From: Pigoraptor vietnamica
Lineage: Eukaryota > Opisthokonta > Filasterea
Direction of reading: 5' to 3'
Length of the DNA: 13,836 bases
Assembly (NCBI GenBank): GCA_943704525.1
Contig: CALSCQ010001684.1
Span: 1 to 13,836 of the forward strand
A program made the translations under genes and the position numbers. The notes beneath the pieces were generated by a model. It was not told where the DNA came from and did no database searches. It saw only the letters and a program-made list of their open reading frames with translations. This document shows, piece by piece, positions 1 through 9,767 of the stretch. How positions within the stretch are numbered: position 1 is the stretch's first letter; each line of letters starts with the position of its first letter.

Positions 1-11
1 GGGGAGATGGG

Positions 12-46
<35 letters not shown>

Positions 47-429
47 GTGTGTGTGTGGGTGTGTACGTGTGCGTGGGGTGTAAGTGTGTAAGTGTGTATG
101 GGGACGCGTGTGTGTACGAATTGCATAGTAACTGAATGCTTGCGTGCGCAGGGCTCGATTACTTCTACGACCTCTTGTAGCAAGAGCGATCGTCAAGCGA
201 ACCAATACAACAGACCATAACAGACCATACCAAATGCAGACTCGCCGTGAAACTGTGACAAATATGCCGTGTTGAAAATAAGCGGGTGAAAATACGGGCA
301 CACGCAGCCGCACGCACGCGCCGCGCACGCACACGCCAAAACACGCACACGCCATGAACGCGGTTCACATAGCAAGCGCACCGCAAGCGGCCGCTTGCAC
401 CAACACACTCAATTTCTCAACCAAATCCC
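1..429. other. 3' flank of the CNG channel gene, no supported gene
   Basis: This stretch lies downstream of the stop codon of the channel gene and should contain its 3' UTR and poly(A) site. No AATAAA is visible on the sense (minus) strand. The outer end is a GA microsatellite followed by TG-rich sequence (about 45-120). Open frames here are Arg/Ala/Cys-rich by-products of GC-rich sequence and resemble nothing I recognise. Confidence 0.6.
14..43. repeat. (GA)15 microsatellite
   Basis: Uninterrupted GA dinucleotide run of about 30 bp at the left edge of the window, followed by a TG-rich stretch. It is a simple sequence repeat outside any supported coding exon. Confidence 0.95.
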
Positions 430-3400
430 TCACGCATCTGCCCCTTCGTCGACGTCCACAACCACAGTCCCGACGTCGTCCTTCCCTTCCGGCGGCGTCG
501 CCTCAGCATGCTCGGCGGCTATCGCCGGCTCAGCGCGGGGCGTCACTTCGAGCGGCGGCAGCTTGCGCGGCAGTACCGGGCTCCGCTCAAAGGCTTCGGA
601 CATCGGCGCATCCGGAGGCGCAGTTCCGCTCGAGTCGCCATGAGGATGTGCGGCACGCTGTGCGGGCGATCCCCTGTTTGACCCGTCGCTGTCGCCGAGC
701 GCTTCCGACGACGACGATGCAAGCGGGGGCATGGGCACGTACAGGCCGCTGCTCCGTCGCGGCAAGACAGGCGGCGCCGCCGTCGCGGTTGAGGCGTCCA
801 TGCGCATTGGTGGCGGAGAAGTGATGGAGCTCGCGGACGTCGACCGGTCCGATCTCTCCATGGGGGGCGACATGATCTCGAGCGAGTGCATCGAATCCGA
901 CGCGTCCACAAACCGCGTCGCCGGCCGAAACGCCGTGAAGTCGGTGCACACGCGCTGAACAATGTCTGCGAGCGTCACGGAGGGCGGGAGGGTCCGGATG
1001 AGGGCGGCGACCTGCCGCTCCCAGTCGATGGGCGCGTGGGACGCCATGTGGTGTCCGCCCAGTTGCTGCGCGCGCTCCATCGCAAAGCGGCGGAGGTCGG
1101 CGTTGGACGAACCCGAAGACATTGGCTGCGGCGGCCCGTCCTGCTGCGAGAGAGGGGGGTTGGTTGGGGATGGGTGCAGGCGAGGCACACGCAAGCACGC
1201 ACGCACACACGAAATGGGGCACACACAAGCAGTCGCACTTGCTCATATGCCCACCTCGTTGCTCGGAGGCTCCGACACGATGCTGCCTCGACGCGACCCC
1301 GTCGGCGATGTGCTCGTGCTGTCGGCGTCCTGGTCAATGTACTTGCCCGTCTTCGGATCTCGCCTCAACGTCACCGGCGCGGGGGGTCCCTGTCGCGACG
1401 AGTCCTTCGAGAGGAGCTTTCGCGCACGCTCGGCAAGCATCTCGCGCGCCTCGGGATAGTCCTTCAGCGTCTCGTGCAAGTCCGACTTTGCGAGTTGGAA
1501 GAGGTCGCTGAAGCCGACTGACCGCACGTGCGCCGTCCGCCGGTTGTTGTTGCCGAGCGAGAGGACCGAGATCTCGCCAAAGTACGAGCCCTCGGAGAGC
1601 GTCGCGAACACCGTCTTGCCGTCGTCGCTAACGACCTCGACCTTGCCGTGGTTGATGATGTACATGTCGCGACCGATTTCGCCCTTTCGGCAAATGTAGT
1701 CCCCCGGTGAAAACGTCTGCGGCTTCAGCTGAAGCACGAGGTCTGCGAAGGCGGGACAGTCGCGTTGAGTCGCGCACGTTGGCTGAACTCTCATGCGTGC
1801 GCGCACGCGCGCGACCGCAAGCACGCGGGTCGGATGCACATCAAGGAAGACATGCGCGGCGTCGTAAAAAGCAACGCAAACGCACAGTGATAAGGCCGTT
1901 TTCACTCACCGCGGAAGAAGCCCGGCTCGCAGTCCTTGAAAATCGGCACCTTCTTGAGCACGGTGAGATTGACGTGCAGCGCAATGTCCGCGCGCAGGTT
2001 GTCGGGGAGCGTCTGGAGGAGCAGCGTCTCGTCGAGAATGTGCTGCTGCTGCCACGTGTAGTCGTACCACCGCTTGACGCGTTGCTGTCGGGCGCATGCG
2101 TTGAGTGTGAGCGCGCGAGTGCACAGCCATCGAAACAACAACTGACAATGTGGACATCTCAGATACTGCCCCAAGAGCTCTCGAAAACACATACACAACC
2201 ATTTGCCGCGCATGCAAACACACACACACACACACGCACACACACACACACACGTGCGCACCTGGAGGTCCTTCTCGACGCCGCGGTAGACCATGTACTG
2301 CTTGATGGCGTCCATTTTCGCCTTGAATTCCTCCTGCGTCGCGCTCATGTTGCCGATAATGTTCCCGATATTACCGACGACGGTGGCGAAGACGAAGACG
2401 CCGATGACGTACGTCATTAGAGTGAAGACATACTCGTAGTTCGTCACGGGGGTCGGCTGGTCCCCGATCGTCGTCAGCACGAGTGTCGCCCAGTACAGCG
2501 AGAAGATGTACTTTCGCCGCAGGTTCGCAAACTCGTAGACGGGCTTCGGGTACACCCAGCGGTTCGTCCCAAAGCCCTCTGATTCCGAGAGCATCCAGTA
2601 AAAGCACGCAATCCAGTGGATTACGAGCATGATGTTGAGGATGATGCGCGTTATGCGCCACACAAACGGGTAGTTGGTCTGCGCCTCGGCGCGAAAGTAG
2701 AAGGCGCCCAAGCGGTGCGACTTGATCAGGCGCGGGAGGCGAAAGATGGCCTTGAAGCCGTACCGAAAGTAGAGAAAGTCGAGCGGCGTCAGCGCGAGAA
2801 GGTCGAGGATGAACGAGACGCGGTTTCGCTTGATGTAGTTGTCGCGCAGCTTGATTGGATCCGTCACCATCACGCCGCCCTCGAGGTACCCCGTCCGCAA
2901 GCGCACGAGTATGTCGAGAACAAACACGGCGTCGCAGATGTAGTCCAGCGCGGCAAACGGGGCGACGTAATCGTTGATGTCGTCGAATGAGATGCGCATG
3001 ATGATAATGTAGATGTTGTAGTAAATGAAGATGGCGACGATCCACAGCCAGTTGAGCAGAAAAGTGCTGTCGTGCGGAATCACGATCGGCGGCAAGGGAC
3101 CCTGCTCCTCCTCCTCCTCCTCTTCCTCTTCCTCCGGATTCGACGCCACAAGGCCCGCCTGCGCGTCGGTCGCCGCCACGCTCGCAAGCGTCGTGCGGGA
3201 TCCAGAGCCCTCGGCAATCGGCGCTGGGCCGACGGCATTTCGCGGACGCGCCGACTTTCGCTTCCACTTGGCGAGGCCACGCATGACCGTCCCCGCGGCC
3301 GCGAGCGGTGTCATGCTCGTCTCGCGGTTGCTCATCGAATTTCGAGAGAACTTTTTGAGAAATTCGTTCGTACTGTTCGTGCGCTTCAGCTCGACCGCCT

Positions 3401-3686
3401 CCTCGCCGCCCAGCTTCGCCACGAACGACATTTTTCGCGCACGGAGCGCATTGGGCGGCGCATTTCCGCCCCCGCCCACATTGCTTGCCGCGCTCACACT
3501 CGTCGCACCCGTCCCCGCGCCAATCGGAACCGATGCACTCGACGCCGCCGGCACAACGCCGTCATCGCCCGTGGAGCCGCTTCCCACCCTTCGCAACGAC
3601 GGAATAGCGCCGACGCTCACCGAAGGCGCGATTTTGCGGGGCTGCTCAGGCGCCGGCGGCCCGTCTGTCTCTTCTTCGGACGACAT
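430..3686 (-). CDS. CNGA: CNGA-type cyclic-nucleotide-gated cation channel, 4 exons, 933 aa
   Basis: Tetrameric plasma-membrane cation channel opened by cGMP/cAMP. Coding exons (high to low): 3686-2262, 2084-1910, 1742-1255, 1143-430; introns of 177, 167 and 111 bp, phases 0, 1, 0, all GT-AG. The ATG at 3686 (A at -3) starts MSSEEETDG; the frame stays open upstream but has no other ATG. Layout: disordered N-terminus; a 10-Glu run at about 184-193; S1 from about 208; S2-S3; Arg-rich S4 (FRLPRLIKSHR) followed by TNYP as in CNGA; pore TTIGD at 405-409; S6 with ATVVGNIG; C-linker DAIKQYM...KRWYDYTW...LPDNLRADIALHVNL; cyclic-nucleotide-binding domain from about 534 with GEIS 589-592 and RRTA 601-604, whose Arg and Thr contact the phosphate and favour cGMP in the family. 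The family similarity covers S1 to CNBD. Exon 4 (697-933) is a disordered tail with two PVLPR motifs, unrecognised; it rests on phase match only. Without that splice the protein ends at a TGA at 1245-1243 (699 aa). Confidence 0.94.
2219..2253. repeat. (CA)n microsatellite in CNG intron 1
   Basis: Nearly pure CA run with one CG interruption, within the first intron of the channel gene. On the sense strand it reads (TG)n and begins just inside the 5' splice site, whose donor is GTGCGC. It accounts for the Cys/Val-rich open frame that reads through this intron. Confidence 0.95.
3102..3132 (-). repeat. GAG/GAA trinucleotide run encoding poly-Glu in the channel
   Basis: A run of CTC/TTC triplets on the plus strand encodes ten consecutive glutamates (about residues 184-193), some 15 residues before S1 of the channel. 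The mix of GAG and GAA codons shows it is not a pure DNA repeat, which suggests some selection for the acidic stretch. Confidence 0.85.
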
Positions 3687-4412
3687 AGTCCGCTTGCGTT
3701 CGCTTGCGCCGTCAGCACGACGACCACGCAAGTGTCAGCGTCAAGAAAACTCACGCCCAAGAGGGCCCACGGGTCCAGCCGTGCCGGATTTACATCGTGC
3801 GCGCTGTCCTCGCCATGCGCCGAAGTTATCGACGACGGTTGCGTCGAGTAAAGCTAGTTCTTTTGTGGTGTGTCGCAGTGTGTGCGCGCGCTGAGAGTGA
3901 AGTGTGTGTGTGCTCAAGTACTATGCATCCGAGTGAGTCGCCGTCGGCACTCGTACCACTTGGCGTGTAGAATACAGCGACTCGCGTGTGTGTGTGCGGC
4001 AAAACACCTCGCCTTTGCGTGTGTAAGCAACTGCGAAAGCGTGAAGATGATCGAGTTTAGGGTCTCGCAAATGTCACATGCCATGTTGCAGCACGCCCAT
4101 TCCTTAGCCACAGAGTACGTACTCTGGCGGCTCACCCGGCATAGTAAATTGGTTTGTCCACGGAAATCTGACACAATATTTGGCTCTATCGCGAGTCTAA
4201 ATGTTCGACTGTTACCAAGGAGCCAGAAGGGTCCGCCGATGTTTGTAAATTTCAGCTGCTCTTTCCGCAAAGATGCACAAAAGATGCAAACGCGGCGTTC
4301 ATTCTTTCACACCGGCAAGCGTCGCCGCGGAGCGCTATACAGTGCGCGACACCCACGCCCATCGCGTATGTCCCATTCTTGACAATATAATACGGCGACA
4401 CACAACACAGAC
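3687..4412. promoter_or_regulatory. Spacer between the channel and beta-adaptin genes (same strand)
   Basis: A 726-bp tandem spacer holds the beta-adaptin 3' UTR end (right side) and the promoter and 5' UTR of the channel (left side). No TATA box and no AATAAA were seen on the sense strand. A perfect 16-bp palindrome lies at 4111-4126. On the minus strand, a GTGAGT followed by CTGAC and CAAG between about 3755 and 3700 could be a very small 5' UTR intron, but support is weak. No coding region is supported; the open frames here resemble no known protein. Confidence 0.5.
4111..4126. promoter_or_regulatory. 16-bp perfect palindrome CAGAGTACGTACTCTG
   Basis: The sequence equals its own reverse complement over 16 bases, with no spacer. 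It lies 425 bp upstream of the channel ATG and about 290 bp downstream of the beta-adaptin stop. Palindromes of this length are typical of homodimer binding sites, but no factor can be named. Confidence 0.45.
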
Positions 4413-7400
4413 TCAGTGAAGAATGCTCTCAACGACCTGGTAGATGTCGTTCGCCACCTCCGTCGACCGCGACTTGATCGCAAGCGACGCCTGGCCAGAG
4501 CCGGGGCGGAAGCTGAGCTCGAGGAGAACCCACAGGCCGTTCGTGAACTTGACGGATTGGTACAGGAAGTCCTGGACGAGAGCAAATTCAAATGTGAGTC
4601 CCACGACAGCGCAAACATTCCATCAACAGACACAGAGCGGCACGATGCACATGTACGCCACTTCCTGCACACTTACCGAGCCGTCCACGTTGCGCTTCGC
4701 CACGGTGAAGACGTTGTTGGCGAGAAGGCGCGACTCGATGCCGTCCGACGTCGACTGCTTGATGCCGTTGACGGTGAACCGGCGCTCGTTGGCCTCGGGG
4801 ATCTCCTGCCACGTTGACATGAACGCGCCGCGCTCAATCTTGCCGTCCTCCGTGAAGAAAATGTGGATGGGCATCACGACCGTGAAGTAGAACACGTCGA
4901 TGTTGTTGCGCACGGCCACCTGGAGGGCGGCGATCGGCTCCATCTTCTGCACGGGCCCGTTGAGCGCGAGCGCGAGCGACGTGTCGCCAGACTGGTTCGC
5001 CGGGAGGAGCGCGAGCTGCAGCTGGCCGCCGGGCGCGACCGCAAAGCTGTTCTTGTTGAACTGGATCGCAAAGTTGTTCATCGGCTGCATCGCCTTGTTC
5101 GTGAACGTCATGTCCATGAACAGCTGGCCCTGGCGGCGGGAGAACGTGCCCGCAATCTCGAGGCCCTTGCCCTTCGCCGCGGGCAGCCACACCGTCTTGG
5201 TCGGCACGTACGCGTTCGCAGACGCGACGGCGCCGGAGACGCCAAACAGGTCCTCAAGACCGCCACGTCCGGCAGCCGCAGCGGGCGCCGCACCAAACCC
5301 GGCAAGGCCGGCCGCGGCAACCGGCGCAGCAGTGCGCTGCGGGGGAATGTCGCCGAGCAGATCAAGGGGATCGAGCGACTGAGGGGCGGGGGCGGGGGCA
5401 GGCGCGCCGCCAAAGCCGTAAGCGCCGGCGCCGTAACCCGGCTGCGCGACAGGGGCGGGCGCAGGCGCGCCAAAGCCCATAATGTCGAGGTCGAGGAGGT
5501 TGTCGGGGCTGCGCTGGGGCGCGGCGGCGGCAGGGGCCACGGGGAGGTTCGAGCCAAGGCCGAGCGACTGCATGGCAGCGGCGGCCTGGGCGGCGCTCGT
5601 CTCGGGCTCATCCTCGTTGTCGCTGTTGAAAGAAACGGGCGTCAGTAACGAATGATTTTGATTTGAAGAGGTGGGGAGAGAACATTAAAACGAAAACGAG
5701 AGCACAACGCACCCCTCGGCGGTCGCAGGGCGCTGGAAGGCCGGGCGGCGGCCGGGCGTCTTGCCGTCCACAAACGTCGAGGGGGGCTTGTGGTACACCG
5801 ACGCGAGCGTGGAGATCTGCCCAATCAGCTCGTCGAGCAGCGAGCGCTCGAGCATGTCCGTCTCGTCGGCAATGAGCGGCTTGTCGGACAGCACGACGGC
5901 CTGCGGTGCGACAGAGAAAAGAGTTACGACACCAAAGATACAAAAGCTCTCAGGGGACAGTAAGTAGCAAGGTAAGACCCGAAGTGCCCTCTCCCATCCT
6001 CATGAATAGAGTCGCGCAATAGAGCAGCGCACGCACCTTGGCAGCCGCGGGGTCCGTCGAGAGGAGGCGCCAGTAAATGTAGCCGCGGTCGCGGAGGTCG
6101 GGGTTGTCCGACTCCTGCGTGGCGAGCTGGAGCACCTTCTGGACGAGCTCCTGCGTGTTCGCGGGGCTCTTGAGGAAGAGCTTGACCGTCGCCGTGAGGA
6201 GCTGCAGCTGGACCTGCGTGTTCTCGTCCTGGAAGTTGTCGAGGAACGACGAGAGGAGCTCGTCGGCGTTCTCGATGCGCTCGGCGTACTCTCCGATGAT
6301 CCAGATGATCGACGCCTTGGCCTCGGGCTCGTCGAGCGTGTCGAGGTTCTCGCAGAGCGTTCCAATGATCGTCTCGTAGCGGTTGGGGTACTTGCGGAAG
6401 ATGTCCTGCACGCACAAACACACATTCAACAAAGGCTGGCATACACAATGTGGTGACACACGTCCTATAAGGCATTGAGCGCACACGAGAGGCCGCGCAT
6501 AGCTGGGACACATGTGTCCGCACCTTGATCACGACAATGGCCTCCTGCACGACGTAGTTGACCTTCGTCTGAATGAGCTCGAGGAGCGTCTGGATGCAGC
6601 GCTCGGCAGCAGATTCAATCTTAATGGCGCAGCGGCCAATGGCGCGCACCGACTTGCGCACAAAGTCAACGTCGACCTCAGTGGCGTACCTGGGGAGGGC
6701 AGACGTAACGTTACATGGAGCTACGAACATCATCATCGACACAACAACTGTCATCTCGTCACGCAAATTCGTCACATACAAACGCGACTGTCATGTGCCA
6801 TCCACACGCAGCAGATACCCACTCCTTGAGCTCAGCCAGGACTTGGGCAATGTTGTGGTCGGCGGCGAGGCGAATCATAATGTCCAGCTTCTCAAGCTTG
6901 ACGTAGATGGGGTCGTTGTACTTGACAAAGAACACCTTCGTCTCCTGCTTGAGAATCTCGGGGCGCTTCTGCACGATAATGCTGATGTTGCGCAGGGCGA
7001 CGTACTGGATCTCGGGCTCGGACGAGAGGAGGGTCACTGCAAATGAAAGAAAGGGGCCGTCCGTCAGTAACACGCGCAGGCAGGCACAGATAAACGAGAG
7101 GACGTAGACACTCAATCGTTCCATCGCGGAACAGATCAGAAGCGTGCCGCCGCGCACAGTGCGAAGAAATCCGCACGCGCCAACGCACCGAGGGGCGGGG
7201 CGAGCTTCTTGCACATCGTCGAGACAAAGTTCGGGTCGTCGATGACCTCCAGGTAACGCATGAGCACCTTGACGGCGCTGAGGACGACGGCGGCGTTGGC
7301 GTGCGACAGGCGGGGCGTGACACGCTCGCAGATGCTCTGCGCCTCGCGCGTGTCCGTGGGGACGTACTGCGCCAGCGAGTCGAGAATGAAGACCTGGCCC

Positions 7401-8764
7401 CACCTGCAGCGAAGAAGGAGAGATTGGGTGAGCGCGATGGTCTCCATGCCAGTCCAGAGCACTACACTTCAAACGCCATCGCGAGAGGACGTTGAATTGG
7501 GCCCATACGACAGAAGGATGCACACTCACTCGGTGCACTCGTTGAGGGCGGTGAGCAGCTTGTTGAGCGTGGCCTGGTTGACGAGGAAGACCTGCTCGCC
7601 GTTGGCCGACGCCGTCTCGTTGATTTCCGAGAGGGACGCGACCGCGTTGGCGACGACCTGCGCAGCCCCATAACAGCCCATTCAGCAAGTCGTACACGCA
7701 TGCGCACTCTCTACATTCATCGACCCTATAAAAACTCGGCACATAACCCTTTCACATGCTGTGCATGTCGTCCGCGCTGCAGCTCTACAGCCTTCAGCCT
7801 CATCAAACACACTCACGCACCATGGGGTTCGAGTCCGAGAGGAGGTCGCGCAGCTCATCGAGGAAGCCCTGGGCGCTCGTGAGGGCGGGGTCAATGTCGT
7901 ACAGCTTGGCGACGCAGACGGCGGCCGTCTTGCGGACGTAGGGGTCCTCGTCCTTCAGGCACTTGCGGAGGGGGTCGCAGAGGTACTCGGTTATCTTGTC
8001 GACGCGGATGCAGCCCATCGTGCGCACGGCAAGGGCGCGAATGAGGGGGTTCGGGTTCACGCAGTCCTACATACACCGCAGCAGCAGCACACAGTCAGCA
8101 AAGTGCATCCGCGCCGTTGGGCTCGCACGCTCAAGCGTCGTCCGCACAATCCCCCATAGACGACATTCAACGCAACGACTGCAACGCGACAAAAATGCGC
8201 CACCACAAACCTTGACGAACGTGTTGACGGCAAGAATGGCAAGGTCGGGCTGGCTCTTGGCGTAGTTCATGAGGTAGAGGTACACCAGCTTCTTGAGCTC
8301 GAGGTTGTCCGTCTGCATGCAGTTGACGACGTCGGGGAAGAGCGACGAGACGTCCTTGCCGACAGTCATCGAGGCAATGACCTTTTTGACAGCCTCCTTC
8401 TTCTTGTCCTTCTTGTCGCTGTTGAGCTCGGCCTTGAGCTCGTAAATCTCACCTGCGCACAAAGGAACCCACGCAAAGGGAAAAAATGAGAAGATGCCCA
8501 TCTCTCCAAATTGCAAGCCATGCCAATACGACACGTTTGAAACTTATTCGGTCTCAGAGGCACCGACTTCTCTCTCTCTCTTTGTTTGGTCTGAAGCCCA
8601 AACATCCACATCCATTATCCACTACTGTCCGCGTACTGAAAACGTCTCTCACGCCTTCCAACCCCTCCCTATCGACCGCATCCACTCGACACAGTCCCCG
8701 CCCCACTTCCGCCGCCCTCCAACTCACCCTTCTTGGTGGTCGTAAAGTACTTCGAGTCCGACAT
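4413..8764 (-). CDS. AP1B1/AP2B1: Beta-adaptin, large subunit of clathrin adaptor AP-1/AP-2, 11 exons, 969 aa
   Basis: Large beta subunit of the heterotetrameric AP-1 (trans-Golgi/endosome) or AP-2 (plasma membrane) adaptor; it recruits clathrin and binds dileucine cargo and accessory proteins. Coding exons: 8764-8728, 8452-8211, 8066-7821, 7657-7530, 7403-7189, 7036-6823, 6689-6524, 6405-6037, 5900-5713, 5622-4677, 4571-4413. All ten introns (90-275 bp) are GT-AG and phase-consistent. The ATG gives [20 protein letters not shown], nearly the metazoan start. The helical-repeat trunk (1 to about 590) is strongly conserved, e.g. [34 protein letters not shown]. The Ala/Pro/Gly-rich hinge (about 600-735) has a clathrin box LLDLD (644-648), a second LDLLGDI and a DLF at 726-728. 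The ear (about 737-969) starts [11 protein letters not shown], keeps [10 protein letters not shown], the platform Trp in [11 protein letters not shown] and [14 protein letters not shown], and ends YQVVESILH. Full family length. AP-1 beta and AP-2 beta cannot be told apart here; many protists use one shared subunit. Confidence 0.97.
8453..8727 (-). other. Beta-adaptin intron 1, after a 37-bp first coding exon
   Basis: At 275 bp this is the longest beta-adaptin intron. It interrupts codon 13 (Gly) after a first coding exon of only 37 bp. It contains a (TC)n run on the plus strand at about 8569-8581. Short first coding exons followed by a longer intron often carry transcriptional control elements, but no specific motif was recognised. 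Confidence 0.7.
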
Positions 8765-9130
8765 TTTCTTTGCGAGATGCGCCAAAGGCGACGACCCCAC
8801 TAAAAGAGCTGCGAAGCACACACCCGACGCACACCCCGTCAAACAAAGGGTCGCAGAGACTTCGAACTATCACTTAAACGCACAGTGCATGCGCAATAAC
8901 AGCGTCACACGACATCATATCCAGCGAATTTACCTGTGAAATGACGGACGTACAAGTTGCGGGGGAGGGACAGCTGACTACACAAGAAGGCTCGGATGGT
9001 GTGCTACAGAGACGCAAACGACGCGCACAAGCGACAGATGGGACCGAAGGAAAGCGAAAGGAGAGCGACGAGAACACGGATGCGGCCACGGATGGTCGAT
9101 GCACAGCGCTAGAGAGAACGGATGGTCCCA

Positions 9131-9147
9131 GAGAGAGAGAGAGAGAG
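9131..9147. repeat. (GA)n run in the divergent spacer
   Basis: A short GA run about 370 bp upstream of the beta-adaptin start codon. A similar run lies at 10107-10124 on the MAGUK side, so GA tracts sit near both ends of the spacer. Confidence 0.85.
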
Positions 9148-9754
9148 GGACAACGAAGACGCCGAAAACAGATGTTGCGTACTCTCTGGGACTAAGCCGG
9201 CAAACTGATTTGAAATCTGTCCAAAATTTTTGAATTTTTATCATTAAGTCAAATTTCCATGGCATCGACCCATGACGGTTGTTGTCGCGGGCGTAGGCGG
9301 TGCCCATCAATACTGAACTCCAAAATAACTAGCAACTTATTATAAGAATATGTTGCAATACCTACTAAACACGAAGATTTAGTATATTTACTCTGAGTGG
9401 CATCCGGGGTGTGGGGAATGGCCTCGCGCCATTTTTCAGCATGACCTGACTATCAGTCATTGCGTCCGGCAAGCGCAACTCTCTTTCAAAGAGCACACTC
9501 TAGTGTCGGAGAGCTCGGCAACTGCACGCCGACATTGAGTGTTGTGGTTGAGGACAACAGCAGCAGATTGTATGCAGAGTACGCACAATTGAGCCATATT
9601 GCGCTCCGCCGATGGGCTACACGGGCAGTTCAGCCGACTCGGCAACCCTCGATTAGTAGACAAAACGACTGAATATACAATGCATACCTCCTTCAGTACA
9701 GAATTTCCGCTCTACGTGACATCCATGGTAAGTGTTACCGGACGCGACTAGACC

Positions 9755-9767
9755 GGCTGACTCAGCC
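9755..9767. promoter_or_regulatory. bZIP-type dyad GGCTGACTCAGCC (AP-1/Maf-like)
   Basis: A 13-bp odd-centred dyad that contains the canonical AP-1 heptamer TGACTCA and matches 11 of 13 positions of the Maf recognition element TGCTGACTCAGCA. It lies in the divergent promoter region. The binding-site assignment is inferred from metazoan consensus sequences. Confidence 0.4.

Noticed and set aside
354-1521. Several plus-strand open frames opposite the channel tail
   Set aside because: They are Arg/Ala-rich shadows expected in GC-rich DNA, without recognisable domains; the minus frame joins the channel in phase.
3687-3731. Upstream in-frame extension of the channel (about 15 residues)
   Set aside because: The extension would need a TTG start. 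The first ATG in frame is at 3686 and has A at -3.
3025-3894. A 289-residue plus-strand open frame
   Set aside because: It is the antisense of the channel N-terminus and S1 region; the poly-Ser run is the complement of the poly-Glu codons. No domain is recognisable.
7726-7735. TATAAAAA, a TATA-box match on the plus strand
   Set aside because: It sits in intron 3 of the minus-strand beta-adaptin gene and no plus-strand gene starts after it.
7825-7836. GGTTCGAGTCC, a perfect Pol III B-box (tRNA T-loop) match on the plus strand
   Set aside because: It lies inside beta-adaptin exon 3 and is the reverse complement of conserved codons for DSNPM. No A-box or foldable tRNA body is present around it.
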